43,725 nt of DNA from Chachezhania sediminis. GTDB taxonomy: Bacteria; Pseudomonadota; Alphaproteobacteria; Rhodobacterales; Rhodobacteraceae. The stretch spans positions 1 through 43,725 of the forward strand of contig NZ_VOPH01000019.1 of assembly GCF_009765275.1 (NCBI RefSeq), in the 5' to 3' direction. The position numbers and the translations under genes were made by a program. Below the pieces are notes generated by a model. The model was not told the DNA's origin, made no database searches, and worked only from the letters and a program-made list of their open reading frames with translations. The stretch's first letter is position 1. Each line of letters begins with the position of its first letter. This document shows, piece after piece, positions 36,101 through 43,725 of this stretch.

Positions 36101-37069
36101 TCACTGGGGTTCGATCCCGGCACTCTCGAAGATGGTCTTGTTGCGCGTGTAGCTCTGGGCCACTTCGGCCGCGGCCTCGTCCAGATCCTTGTAACGGATC
36201 GGGATATTGGCGGCGGCAACGACCTTGGCGAAGGCTTCGTCGGTCTCGGCCGCCTTCAGGGCCGTGCTCAGCCGTTCCAGGATCGGGCGCGGCGTGCCCT
36301 TGGGCAGGATCAGGGTGGTCAGCCCGTCCATGGCCAGCCTGTAGCCGGCTTCGTCGATGGTTTCGACGTCGGGCGCCGAGGGATGGCGGAAGGTGGTCAG
36401 CGCGACGATGGTCTTCAGCTGTTCGGGGTACTTGTAGTGGATGCCCCCCGACCAGACCAGATCGACCTGGTTGCCCAGCAGCACGTTCAGCAGATCGCCA
36501 CCGCCCTTGAGCGGCACGATGTTCACGTCCAGCCCTTCCTGCTTGGCGATCACCTCCATCGTCATCCGGGCGGTGGGCGACAGCGATCCGAAGCTGAAAC
36601 CGGGATTGTTCCTGGCCCAGACGACGAAGTCCTCCAGTGTGTCGAAGGGTGCATCCTTCTGCGCGGCCAGTCCGACCTGATAAGAGGTGATCATGCCGGC
36701 ATATTCGAAATCCTCGGGCTTGAAGGTCACCCGCTTCATCAGGAAGGGCACGGTGTTGATCACGCTGTTGGCATGGAACAGGATCGTATAGCCGTCCGGC
36801 TTGGCCTTGCTCAGCTCGTGCGTGGCCAGAACGCCGCCGCCGCCGGGTTTGTTGACCACGTTGACCGGCACCCCAAGCTGGTCGGACAGGACCCTGGCCA
36901 CAGCACGCCCGACCAGATCGGTCTGGCCGCCGGCCTTGTAGCCCACCAGCATGGTGATCGGGCGGACGGGATAGTCGTCGGCCATCGCGGGGCCCGTGCC
37001 GAGCCCGGCCAGCACCAGCAGCGCCGCGGCCGCGGCACCGAAAAGCTGTCTTCTGTTGGTCTTGCGCAT
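36101..37069 (-). CDS. tctC: Tripartite tricarboxylate transporter binding protein TctC
   Basis: Periplasmic solute-binding protein of the TTT family (Bug type), 322 residues. Signal peptide MRKTNRRQLFGAAAAALLVL with cleavage after AMA. Mature part begins DDYPVRPITMLVGYKAGGQT, followed by VNVVNKPGGGGVLATHEL and PDGYTILFHANS, the standard TctC motifs. It sits 18 bp after tctA. It should capture a carboxylate and hand it to TctAB. Confidence 0.92.
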   Translation of the reverse strand: MRKTNRRQLFGAAAAALLVLAGLGTGPAMADDYPVRPITMLVGYKAGGQTDLVGRAVARVLSDQLGVPVNVVNKPGGGGVLATHELSKAKPDGYTILFHANSVINTVPFLMKRVTFKPEDFEYAGMITSYQVGLAAQKDAPFDTLEDFVVWARNNPGFSFGSLSPTARMTMEVIAKQEGLDVNIVPLKGGGDLLNVLLGNQVDLVWSGGIHYKYPEQLKTIVALTTFRHPSAPDVETIDEAGYRLAMDGLTTLILPKGTPRPILERLSTALKAAETDEAFAKVVAAANIPIRYKDLDEAAAEVAQSYTRNKTIFESAGIEPQ

Positions 37070-37087
37070 CTGGTCTCCTCCCAGTGT

Positions 37088-38635
37088 TCAGGTGTGCGAT
37101 TGTTCGGCAGGTGCGTCCGTGCCGGCCCGGGGCCGGGCCGACCGCTGCGCCGCAAGGCGCCGGTTGCTGCGACCGATCCAGACGACCGTCACGACGGTCA
37201 GCAGGCCGAACAGAAGGGCGATGGGATGCGCTGCCAGCCGCATCGGGTCGTGATCCAGCAGCTGCAGCGACTGACGGAAGGTCAGTTCCAGATTGGGGCC
37301 GATCACGAAGCCGATCAGGAACGTGACGAAGGAAAATTCCAGCTTGCGGGCAAAGAAACCCAGCAGCGCGAAGGCCAGCATCAAGTAGATCGAAAACAGG
37401 CTGTTGGTGTTCATGTAGGCGCCGATGCAGCACAGGAACAGCACCACGGGGATGATCAGGCGGATCGGCACCCGGATGACCTGGGCAAAGATGCGCTGAC
37501 CCGCATAGCCGACCAGCAACAGGATCCCGCTGGCGCACAGCATCGCGGCATAAAGATCGGCGACCATCTGCGGCTGTTCTATGAACATCATCGGCCCCGG
37601 CGTCAGCCCGTGCAGCACCAGTGCGGCGATCAGGATGGCGGCGATCACGCTGCCCGGAATGCCCAGGGCGAACAGCGGGACGAAGCTGGACGGCACCACG
37701 GCGTTATCGGCGCTTTCGGCGGCTGCCACGCCTTCGATCATGCCGGTTCCGAATTTCTCGGGCGTCTTCGAACTGCGCTGCGTCGCGCCATAGGACAGGA
37801 ACGACCCGACGCTGGCGCCCAGCCCCGGCAGGATGCCGACCACCGCGCCGATCAGCGTGCCGCGGCCGATCACCGGCAGGCAGCGGCGCCATTCGGCCAG
37901 CGTCACCCGCCGGTCTTCGGGGCGGGTGCTGTCGTCGATCTCGGCCGCCTCGCGGTCGAGGTTCCGCATGTTTCCGGCCTGGATCACCATCTCGGCGACC
38001 GCCAGCATCCCGATGGCCATCGGCACCAGCGAAATACCGTCATCCAGTTCCAGCATCCCGAAGGTCAGGCGGGGAATGAAGGTTTCGGTTTCGATTCCGA
38101 TGGTGGCGAAGAACACGCCAAAGGCGGCGGCGATCATCCCCTTCAGCATCGAACGCCCGGCCAGGCTGCCGATGAAGGTCAGGGAAAACAGCAGGACAGA
38201 GCACAGTTCGACCGGGCCGATCAGCAACGCATAGCGGGCCAGCGGCGCGGCCAGCGCGATCAGGATCAGGGTCGACAGGAAATCGCCGATGACGGATGCG
38301 AACAGCCCCATCTTCAGTGCCTTCTGCGCCTTGCCCTGCCGCGCCAGCGGATAGCCGTCCAGCGCGGTAGGTGCCGAAGACGGCTCGCCCGGGGTATTGA
38401 GCAGGATGGCAGAAACCGCGCTGCCCGCAGCGCTGCCCTTGGCGATGCCGATCAGCATGGCGATGGCCGCGACGGGGGGCAGGTAGAACGTCATCGGGAT
38501 CGCAATGGCGACCCCGGTCGCCTTGCCCAGCCCGGGCAGGGCGCCCAGGACATAGCCCAGCGTCACCCCGACGGTGACCCAGAACAGCGTCCCGGGCGTC
38601 AGGACATTCTGGAAGCCGATGGCAAGATGTTCCAT
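37088..38635 (-). CDS. tctA: Tripartite tricarboxylate transporter large permease TctA
   Basis: Large membrane subunit with about 12 spans, 515 residues from the ATG at 38635. The first TctA motif GYVLGALPGLGKATGVAIAI and the second, GAVVGILPGLGASVGSFLSY, are both present, plus ILLNTPGEPSSAPTALDGYP. A GTG at 38644 in the same frame overlaps the tctB stop (GTGA) and is an alternative start. It is between tctB and tctC in one operon. Confidence 0.92.
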   Translation of the reverse strand: MEHLAIGFQNVLTPGTLFWVTVGVTLGYVLGALPGLGKATGVAIAIPMTFYLPPVAAIAMLIGIAKGSAAGSAVSAILLNTPGEPSSAPTALDGYPLARQGKAQKALKMGLFASVIGDFLSTLILIALAAPLARYALLIGPVELCSVLLFSLTFIGSLAGRSMLKGMIAAAFGVFFATIGIETETFIPRLTFGMLELDDGISLVPMAIGMLAVAEMVIQAGNMRNLDREAAEIDDSTRPEDRRVTLAEWRRCLPVIGRGTLIGAVVGILPGLGASVGSFLSYGATQRSSKTPEKFGTGMIEGVAAAESADNAVVPSSFVPLFALGIPGSVIAAILIAALVLHGLTPGPMMFIEQPQMVADLYAAMLCASGILLLVGYAGQRIFAQVIRVPIRLIIPVVLFLCCIGAYMNTNSLFSIYLMLAFALLGFFARKLEFSFVTFLIGFVIGPNLELTFRQSLQLLDHDPMRLAAHPIALLFGLLTVVTVVWIGRSNRRLAAQRSARPRAGTDAPAEQSHT

Positions 38636-38640
38636 GGCGG

Positions 38641-39090
38641 TCACAGGATCACGGTGCCGAGCAGCTTGTAGAACAGCGCCCAGACCGCCAGCAGCAACCC
38701 TGCCGGCATCCCGACAAGAATGACAGGGCGGCGTTCGCCCAGCAGAAGAAGCGTGCCCGCGATCAGCACCGCGCCGGCCGCCAGCGGCGAGCCCAGCCAG
38801 AACAGCACCAGGCTGGCGGCGAAGACCCCGGAGATCTTGGCCAGTGCGACCCAGTCCCGGGCGAAGAACACGGGCGTCCCGGCCTTTGGCGTCTCTTCGG
38901 ACTTGGGCAGGCTTTGCAGCACCAGAAGCAGCGACAGCGCGACGATGACGATCATCGCCAGATTGGGCACCAGGCGCGGCGAGACATAGCCGTCCGGCGC
39001 CGGTTCGATCTGTGCGGGGATCACGACGGCAAGCATGACGACGCCGAACGCCGCCAGCACCAGCCCCGACACGAGGTCAGCTCGTTTCAT
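38641..39090 (-). CDS. tctB: Tripartite tricarboxylate transporter small permease TctB
   Basis: Small membrane subunit, 149 residues with about four hydrophobic spans (LVSGLVLAAFGVVMLAVVI; LAMIVIVALSLLLVLQSL; ISGVFAASLVLFWLGSPLA; PAGLLLAVWALFYKLLGTV). The ATG at 39090 has GGAGG eight bases upstream; the longer frame to 39162 is not supported. It is the first gene of the tctBAC-CoA-transferase operon and divergent from a LysR gene. Confidence 0.9.
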   Translation of the reverse strand: MKRADLVSGLVLAAFGVVMLAVVIPAQIEPAPDGYVSPRLVPNLAMIVIVALSLLLVLQSLPKSEETPKAGTPVFFARDWVALAKISGVFAASLVLFWLGSPLAAGAVLIAGTLLLLGERRPVILVGMPAGLLLAVWALFYKLLGTVIL

Positions 39091-39265
39091 ATTTTTCCTC
39101 CCGTTGCGCAGGGCCTGGAACGGCCGGCACGGCGTCGCCCTTGGCCCCTGCGCCCACCGCACCCCGGATGGAATCCGGGCTGCTTGGGTCTCCTCCCTTC
39201 CACGGGTAACGGGGCCGGGTTAAAAGTAATATTCGGAAGATTCTTGAATGTGATAGGTATTGCTT
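39091..39265. promoter_or_regulatory. Divergent control region between tctB and the LysR gene
   Basis: The 175-bp gap holds a local AT-rich patch next to the LysR start, including ATTC-N11-GAAT and the small palindrome AAGATTCTT near 39233-39248. These fit a LysR binding region; the precise site is not certain. Confidence 0.4.
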
Positions 39266-40219
39266 ATGTCTGGCCCGTCTTCCCATCTGGATCACCTGCG
39301 TCTGCGCCAGCTTCGCCTGCTGGACCTGATCGACCGCCACCGGTCGCTGCGCGCGGTGGGCGAGGCGCTGAATCTGACCCAGCCCGCGGTTTCGCAGATG
39401 CTGAAGGATCTGGAATTTGCATTCGGGGCAGCGCTCGTCGACCGGTCCGTGCGCGGCGCGGTGCTGACGCCGCTTGGCCGGGTGGCGCTGCAGCGGGCGC
39501 GGGCGGGGCTGGCCATTTTCGACAACCTGGCGGCGGATCTGGGCACAGAGTCTCCGGCGGTGGTGCGGGTCGGCTCCAATCCGGCATCGCTGTTCAAGCT
39601 TATGCCGGCGGCGCTGCGCCAGCTGGAAGCGCAGCGCGCGGGCATCCGCTTCCTCCTGCAGGCTGGCACCGTGGGCAACATGATGTCGCGCCTTCTGGAC
39701 GGGGACCTGGACTGCTATGTGGGTCGGGTGGACTGGACAGCCATGCCGGTGCCGACGGCGGATCTGCTGGTATACGAACCTTTGACAGAAACCGGCCTGG
39801 TGGTGGTCTGTTCTGCCGATCACCCGCTTGCCGGCAGGGCCGAGGTGTCCGCGGCAGAGCTGGCACAATGGCCCTGGGCCCTGCCGTCGGAAGACACCAA
39901 CAACCGCCGCTCTATCGAGGTCGCGTTTCGCAATTGCGGCGTGCCGGCACCCTTGCCGGTCGTCGAAGTTTCGGCCGACCCGACATCGCTGCTGATGCTG
40001 GCCCAGGAGGTCGATCTGCTGACCTTCGTTCCGCGGGCCGTCCTGAACCCGCAGCCCGTCGGCAAAAGGATCGTGACGCTGTCGACCCCAGACCTGTCGC
40101 TGCCGCCGATCCGGATCTGTTTCGTCACGCTGCGCGAGATCGGCAGCCTGCCGTCTGTCCAGCGTCTGCGCGATGCGCTCCTTCAGGTGTGCAGGCAGGG
40201 CGGGGACGCCATCGCATAG
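39266..40219 (+). CDS. LysR-family regulator of the TTT/CoA-transferase operon
   Basis: A 317-residue LysR-type protein. The helix-turn-helix is LRAVGEALNLTQPAVSQMLK (about 28-47) and the effector domain follows (VVRVGSNPASLFKLMPAALR onward). The ATG at 39266 was taken over the in-frame TTG at 39260. It is divergent from tctB, so by family habit it should activate the tctBAC operon in response to the carboxylate. It converges with the deacylase gene across a GC hairpin. Confidence 0.9.
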   Translation: MSGPSSHLDHLRLRQLRLLDLIDRHRSLRAVGEALNLTQPAVSQMLKDLEFAFGAALVDRSVRGAVLTPLGRVALQRARAGLAIFDNLAADLGTESPAVVRVGSNPASLFKLMPAALRQLEAQRAGIRFLLQAGTVGNMMSRLLDGDLDCYVGRVDWTAMPVPTADLLVYEPLTETGLVVVCSADHPLAGRAEVSAAELAQWPWALPSEDTNNRRSIEVAFRNCGVPAPLPVVEVSADPTSLLMLAQEVDLLTFVPRAVLNPQPVGKRIVTLSTPDLSLPPIRICFVTLREIGSLPSVQRLRDALLQVCRQGGDAIA

Positions 40220-40345
40220 TCCGCGGCCGATCCGGACGGCAGAGGCGCCCCCCCGATGGCGCGACAAGCGCCGTTCCGGCCGGTGGCGGATCCGGAACGG
40301 GAACCTTGCCCGCGGCCGGTTTTGCCTGTCGGGGCGACCGCCGCA

Positions 40346-40369
40346 GCCTGCCGGCCCGGACCGGCAGGC
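40346..40369. terminator. Shared GC hairpin between convergent genes
   Basis: GCCTGCCGG-CCCGGA-CCGGCAGGC is a perfect 9-bp stem between the LysR stop (40219) and the deacylase stop (40404). No T-run on either side; it could end transcription from both directions. Confidence 0.5.
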
Positions 40370-40403
40370 ACCCGATGCCGGGCCGGGCAGGGCGGTGCCG
40401 CTG

Positions 40404-41855
40404 TCAGACGACCCGGACCGGGGCGGTCTGGTGCAGCGGGCGGCCGGGGCGGTTGCCGGTGGGCTTGCCGAAGGCAAAGACCTCGCGTCCGTTGACGAAG
40501 ACCCGGTCGATCCCGTGCGCGGGGCGGATCGGGTTTTCGAACGTCGCGCCCTCGGCGATGGTCCGGGGATCGAAGATCACCAGATCGGCAAAACCGCCGA
40601 CCGCAATCCGCCCGCGCCCGCCCAGGCCGAACCGGTCGGCCGGCATCGAGGTCATGCGGCGCACCCCTTCCTCCAGCGAGAACAGCCCCACATCGCGGAC
40701 ATAGCGGCCCAGCACCCGCGGGAAGGTGCCCCAGACGCGGGGATGCGGGTGGCTGCCCGATGGCATGCCGTCGGAACAGATCATGGTGTGTTCATAGGCC
40801 ATGATCCGCTGCACGTCCTCTTCGGCCATGATGAAGAAGATGCCCGTGGCCGGCAGCAGCCGTTCGATGGCGCCTTCCAGATCGGTGTTCCAGTCCCGTG
40901 CGACATCCGCCAGATCGCGGCCTGCCAGTTCGGGATGAGGTTCGCTTTCGGCGATGATCACCCGTTCGGCCTGCCGGTGCCGGCCCGAATTCAGGATGGT
41001 CGACGACGCGATCCAGGGCGTGGTGTCCAGCCCCACGTCGCGTTGACGCATCTCCGCGTCGATCATGGCCAGCGTGGTTTCCGACAGGCCGTGATTGGCC
41101 AGCCCCGCGCATTTGTGGTGCGAGACATGGACGCCGCAGCAGGCTTCGCGACCGACAGAGAAGGTCTCCTCCAGCGCCTCGATCACGCGGTCGCCTTCGT
41201 CGCGCATGTGGGTGACGTACAGCTTGCCATGAGCATGGGCGACCCGGCCCAGGGCGATCAGTTCGGCGGTCGTCGAGGCGCGGGCCGGCGGATAGAACGG
41301 GCCGGTCGATACCCCGATGGCGCCCTGGCCCAGTGCCTCGTCCAGCAGGGCGCACATGTCTGCCAGTTCGTCGTCGGTCGCGGCGCGGGACAGGTCGTCC
41401 ATCGCGTTGGACCGCAGGGTGGACTGGCCGATCAGGCAGGCCGCGTTCACCGCCGGCGGTTCCGCCGCGATACGGTCGCGGTAGGCGGCATAGGTCGGGA
41501 AGATCAGGTCCGGCCGGGCCGAGATCATGCGCAACTGTCCAAGCAGGTTTTCCGGGCGCCGGATCGGCGCAATGGAAAAGCCGCAATTGCCGTTGATCAC
41601 GGTGGTCACGCCCTGGTTGGTCATGAACTCCATATCCGGCGCGGTGAAGAGCGCGGCGTCATGGTGCACGTGCGGGTCGATGAAGCCGGGGGCCACGACG
41701 CGGTCCTTGGCCTCGATCTCGCGCCCGGCGGTCCAGTGGCCCAGGTCCCCTGTGGCCACGATCCGGTCGTCGCTGACGGCCACGTCGCCCTTGCGCCGGG
41801 GCGTTCCGTTGCCGTCGATGATTTCGGCGCCGCGGATGATGAAATCTGCGTGCAT
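40404..41855 (-). CDS. N-acyl-D-amino-acid deacylase (D-aminoacylase)
   Basis: A 483-residue zinc amidohydrolase. The start at 41855 has CAGGAG upstream and opens MHADFIIRGAEIIDGNG as in the family. Metal-site motifs are APGFIDPHVHHD (His62, His64), NGNCGFSIAP with the bridging Cys91, VTHMRDEGD, VSHHKCAG and CSDGMPSGSHPHPRVWGTFP. It hydrolyses N-acyl-D-amino acids or related acyl amides to a carboxylic acid and a D-amino acid. It ends the dctM-dctP-dctQ operon, 29 bp after dctQ, so the TRAP system most likely imports its substrate. No signal peptide, so it is cytoplasmic. Confidence 0.9.
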   Translation of the reverse strand: MHADFIIRGAEIIDGNGTPRRKGDVAVSDDRIVATGDLGHWTAGREIEAKDRVVAPGFIDPHVHHDAALFTAPDMEFMTNQGVTTVINGNCGFSIAPIRRPENLLGQLRMISARPDLIFPTYAAYRDRIAAEPPAVNAACLIGQSTLRSNAMDDLSRAATDDELADMCALLDEALGQGAIGVSTGPFYPPARASTTAELIALGRVAHAHGKLYVTHMRDEGDRVIEALEETFSVGREACCGVHVSHHKCAGLANHGLSETTLAMIDAEMRQRDVGLDTTPWIASSTILNSGRHRQAERVIIAESEPHPELAGRDLADVARDWNTDLEGAIERLLPATGIFFIMAEEDVQRIMAYEHTMICSDGMPSGSHPHPRVWGTFPRVLGRYVRDVGLFSLEEGVRRMTSMPADRFGLGGRGRIAVGGFADLVIFDPRTIAEGATFENPIRPAHGIDRVFVNGREVFAFGKPTGNRPGRPLHQTAPVRVV

Positions 41856-41884
41856 GGTAGTCTCCTGACAGTGGGGCGTTCGGT

Positions 41885-42421
41885 TCAGTCGGTCTCGGTC
41901 GCCGCGGGATCGCCGCCGCCGTCGTCGCCGCACCAGCGCGAGACGAGGTGAAGCAGGACGAGGACGATCATCAGCGGCACTGCGACGGCGATCCAGATCG
42001 TCGAGAACGGCAGCGCCTCGGCCATGGTGCGGCTGTGGCGCAGAAGGAAGCCGCGGGCAGGGTTCATGCCCGGGCCGAAGAAGACGTAGAAGAGGATCGG
42101 CAGCAGGTAGGTCAGCACGACGATGGACTTCATCGTCTCGGCCATCAGCCCGATCAGCCCTTTCGTGGAGGAGGCCCCCTTGAACAGGGCCGGGTCGAAG
42201 CGGCGCTTGAAGCTCATCGACGCGCCGATCAGCCCGGCCCAGATCATGGCATAGCGGGCCAGTTCCTCGGTCCAGGATGGCGGTTGCTGGAACACGTAGC
42301 GCGCCACCACCTGAAGCATGACGGCCCCCACCAGCACGACGATGGCAAAACCGGCCACCACCGTGGCCACGCGGTCCAGCCCGTTGGACAGGCCGATCAT
42401 CATCCTTGCCGTGCGTTGCAT
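41885..42421 (-). CDS. dctQ: TRAP transporter small permease DctQ
   Basis: Small membrane subunit of 178 residues with four hydrophobic spans. The motif RYVFQQPPSWTEELARYAMI followed by WAGLIGASMSFKRR is diagnostic of DctQ. It begins 22 bp after dctP. The charged C-terminal tail (GDDGGGDPAATETD) is unremarkable. Confidence 0.92.
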   Translation of the reverse strand: MQRTARMMIGLSNGLDRVATVVAGFAIVVLVGAVMLQVVARYVFQQPPSWTEELARYAMIWAGLIGASMSFKRRFDPALFKGASSTKGLIGLMAETMKSIVVLTYLLPILFYVFFGPGMNPARGFLLRHSRTMAEALPFSTIWIAVAVPLMIVLVLLHLVSRWCGDDGGGDPAATETD

Positions 42422-42443
42422 GGGGACCGTTCCTTGGCTGGGG

Positions 42444-43430
42444 TTACTTCGACACGGCCGCGCGGGCCTGGGTCCAGGCGTCCAGCTGCTCGGGCGTCAG
42501 GGTCTTGGCCCAGACGTCCTTGGACAGGTCCGCCATCTTGTCACGTTCGCCCGGGGCCATTTCGGTGATCGTCACACCCAGGCTTTCGTGCTTTTCGCGC
42601 ACTGCCGGCAGCCAGTTGGCGACCCACGCCCGGTTGGCCGCGATCCCCGCTGCGACCGCCGTGTCGATCTGGGCCTTCTCGTCGTCCGACAGCGACGCGT
42701 ACCAGTCTTCGGAAATCAGCACGATCCGGGTCGAGGGCGAGATGTCGGCCGGCGTGTAGTATTTCAGGAAGTCGGTATGCCCCGTCCGGATGGCCGAGTT
42801 CGGGGCGTTGAAGTACCCGTCCGCCACGCCGGTCTGGATCGCGTTGGCGACTTCGGCCCAGGCGACGATGGTGCCCGTGGCGCCCAGCGTCTGGATGAAG
42901 TCCAGCTGTTCGGCATTCAGCGCGCGGAACCGCAGGTCCTGCATGTCCTCGACCGTGGCGATGGGCTTCTTCGCGTTGTGAATGCCGATCGAGCCGCCGA
43001 TGAAGTTGAAACCCACCAGCCGCACGCCGTTTTCGACCAGCGGCGCGTTCATCTCTTCAAGGATGTCGGTGTCGACGACGATATCGTCGAACTGTTCGGT
43101 GGATTCGAAGAAGAACGGCAGCGCCACGCCCTTGACCATGGGCGACATGCCATAGCTGGTCGATGCGGTGGCAAGGTTGACCTCGACCAGCCCCTGGGCG
43201 ACCTGGTCGAACCGTTCCTTTTCGGATCCCAGCGTGCCCGACGGAAAGATCGTCACCTCGAAATCGGTGCCGTCCAGCGCGTCTGCAAAGCCGTGGGCAA
43301 AGGCGGCTTCGGCATTCGTGGCCGGGTCGTCGGCGCCGTTCATCGCGATCTTGACTTCCGAGGCCTGCGCGGCACCGGCTGCGATCAGCGCCAGCGCGGC
43401 GGTGGCAAGGGTACGGGACATGAACGTCAT
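42444..43430 (-). CDS. dctP: TRAP transporter substrate-binding protein DctP
   Basis: Periplasmic binding protein, 328 residues. Signal peptide MTFMSRTLATAALALIAAGA with cleavage after AQA. The ATG at 43430 follows GGAGA by five bases. Family features include FPSGTLGSEKERFDQVAQGL and LRFRALNAEQLDFIQTLGAT; the Arg of the LRFRAL segment normally binds the substrate carboxylate, so the ligand is probably a carboxylic acid. It starts 21 bp after dctM and precedes dctQ. Confidence 0.92.
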   Translation of the reverse strand: MTFMSRTLATAALALIAAGAAQASEVKIAMNGADDPATNAEAAFAHGFADALDGTDFEVTIFPSGTLGSEKERFDQVAQGLVEVNLATASTSYGMSPMVKGVALPFFFESTEQFDDIVVDTDILEEMNAPLVENGVRLVGFNFIGGSIGIHNAKKPIATVEDMQDLRFRALNAEQLDFIQTLGATGTIVAWAEVANAIQTGVADGYFNAPNSAIRTGHTDFLKYYTPADISPSTRIVLISEDWYASLSDDEKAQIDTAVAAGIAANRAWVANWLPAVREKHESLGVTITEMAPGERDKMADLSKDVWAKTLTPEQLDAWTQARAAVSK

Positions 43431-43451
43431 GGCAATCTCCGTTGTTGGGTT

Positions 43452-43725
43452 CTAGTTGGCCAGCCCGAGAAGGCGTGGCAGGGCAAGGCTGAGGTCGGGA
43501 AAGAAGGTCAGCACGATCAGCAGGGCGACTTCGGCCAGAAAGAACGGGAAGGTCGCGCGGACGAGGGCCCAGTAATCCATCTTTACCGTGGTCGCGAGGA
43601 TCAGAAGCACACCGCCCAGCGGCGGGGACAGAAGCCCGATGGTGATGTTGAAGCAGATGACGATGCCCAGATGCACGGGGTCGATCCCCATGGCCAGCGC
43701 CACCGGCACGAAGATCGGCGCAAAA
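43452..43725 (-). CDS. dctM: TRAP transporter large permease DctM (C-terminal part of the same gene)
   Basis: This is the C-terminal end of the permease that begins at 1136. The piece reads VPVALAMGIDPVHLGIVICF and then NITIGLLSPPLGG, a hallmark of the last third of DctM proteins, and ends with TAG at 43452. Bases 43603-43725 duplicate 1-123, so on the circle only 43452-43602 is additional sequence. The dctP start codon lies 21 bases downstream, so the genes are almost certainly co-transcribed. Confidence 0.93.
   Translation of the reverse strand, partial: FAPIFVPVALAMGIDPVHLGIVICFNITIGLLSPPLGGVLLILATTVKMDYWALVRATFPFFLAEVALLIVLTFFPDLSLALPRLLGLAN
43603..43725. repeat. Terminal redundancy (right copy)
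   Basis: Exact copy of bases 1-123. Removing one copy leaves a 43,602-bp circle. Confidence 0.95.

Noticed and set aside
35168-38671. Plus-strand frame of 1167 codons
   Set aside because: It runs antisense through the CoA-transferase, tctC and tctA genes and is His/Gln/Arg-rich; a shadow caused by high GC.

Overview
The window is a complete circular replicon, not a chromosomal slice. Bases 1-123 are repeated exactly at 43603-43725. A TRAP permease gene running off base 1 continues in frame at the right end to give a full 428-residue protein, so the unique circle is 43,602 bp. It is GC-rich and carries a repABC replication/partition module (repA, repB, an antisense ctRNA, repC, and two 16-bp palindromes at the repC end). 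Together with TRAP and TTT transporters, a MocR/Tpa pair and overall gene style, this points to an alphaproteobacterium, most likely Rhodobacterales (Paracoccus/Roseobacter relatives). The taxon is inferred from gene families, not from a marker gene.

Layout, starting at the backbone. 28,492-31,906 is repABC. To its right are a stretch with no clear gene and a possible decayed transposase piece (31,907-32,889), a self-inhibited Fic protein (32,890-34,434), a CaiB-type CoA-transferase with a TctABC uptake system and divergent LysR gene (34,817-40,219), then an N-acyl-D-amino-acid deacylase with a TRAP transporter (40,404-43,725 and 1-1,136) under a divergent LysR gene (1,269-2,192). Next come an SbcC/SbcD-like (YhaN/YhaO-like) ATPase-nuclease pair (2,431-7,124), a scarred region with an IS3-like transposase relic, and a WYL regulator with a perfect 12-bp operator repeat (8,159-8,881). 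9,014-20,418 is an amide/amino-compound module: MocR regulator, taurine-pyruvate-type aminotransferase, a divergent peptide-type ABC transporter, an amidase and an M20 hydrolase. 20,600-24,837 has an aminotransferase relic, an orphan binding protein, an AraC/GATase regulator and an atypical P450. 25,065-27,758 holds a TetR regulator with OtnC/OtnK four-carbon acid-sugar enzymes.

The genes fall into self-contained catabolic cassettes, nearly all with their own uptake system or hydrolase and an adjacent, often divergent, regulator. A recurring theme is release of amino compounds from amide or N-acyl conjugates: D-aminoacylase, amidase-signature enzyme and M20 hydrolase sit beside TRAP and oligopeptide-type importers, and a Tpa-like transaminase. 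The most interesting hypothesis is that the 9-20.4 kb module imports and cleaves a taurine conjugate or similar amide and hands the amine to Tpa. The substrate is inferred, not shown. No tRNA, rRNA, CRISPR array, conjugation gene or intact insertion sequence was seen.
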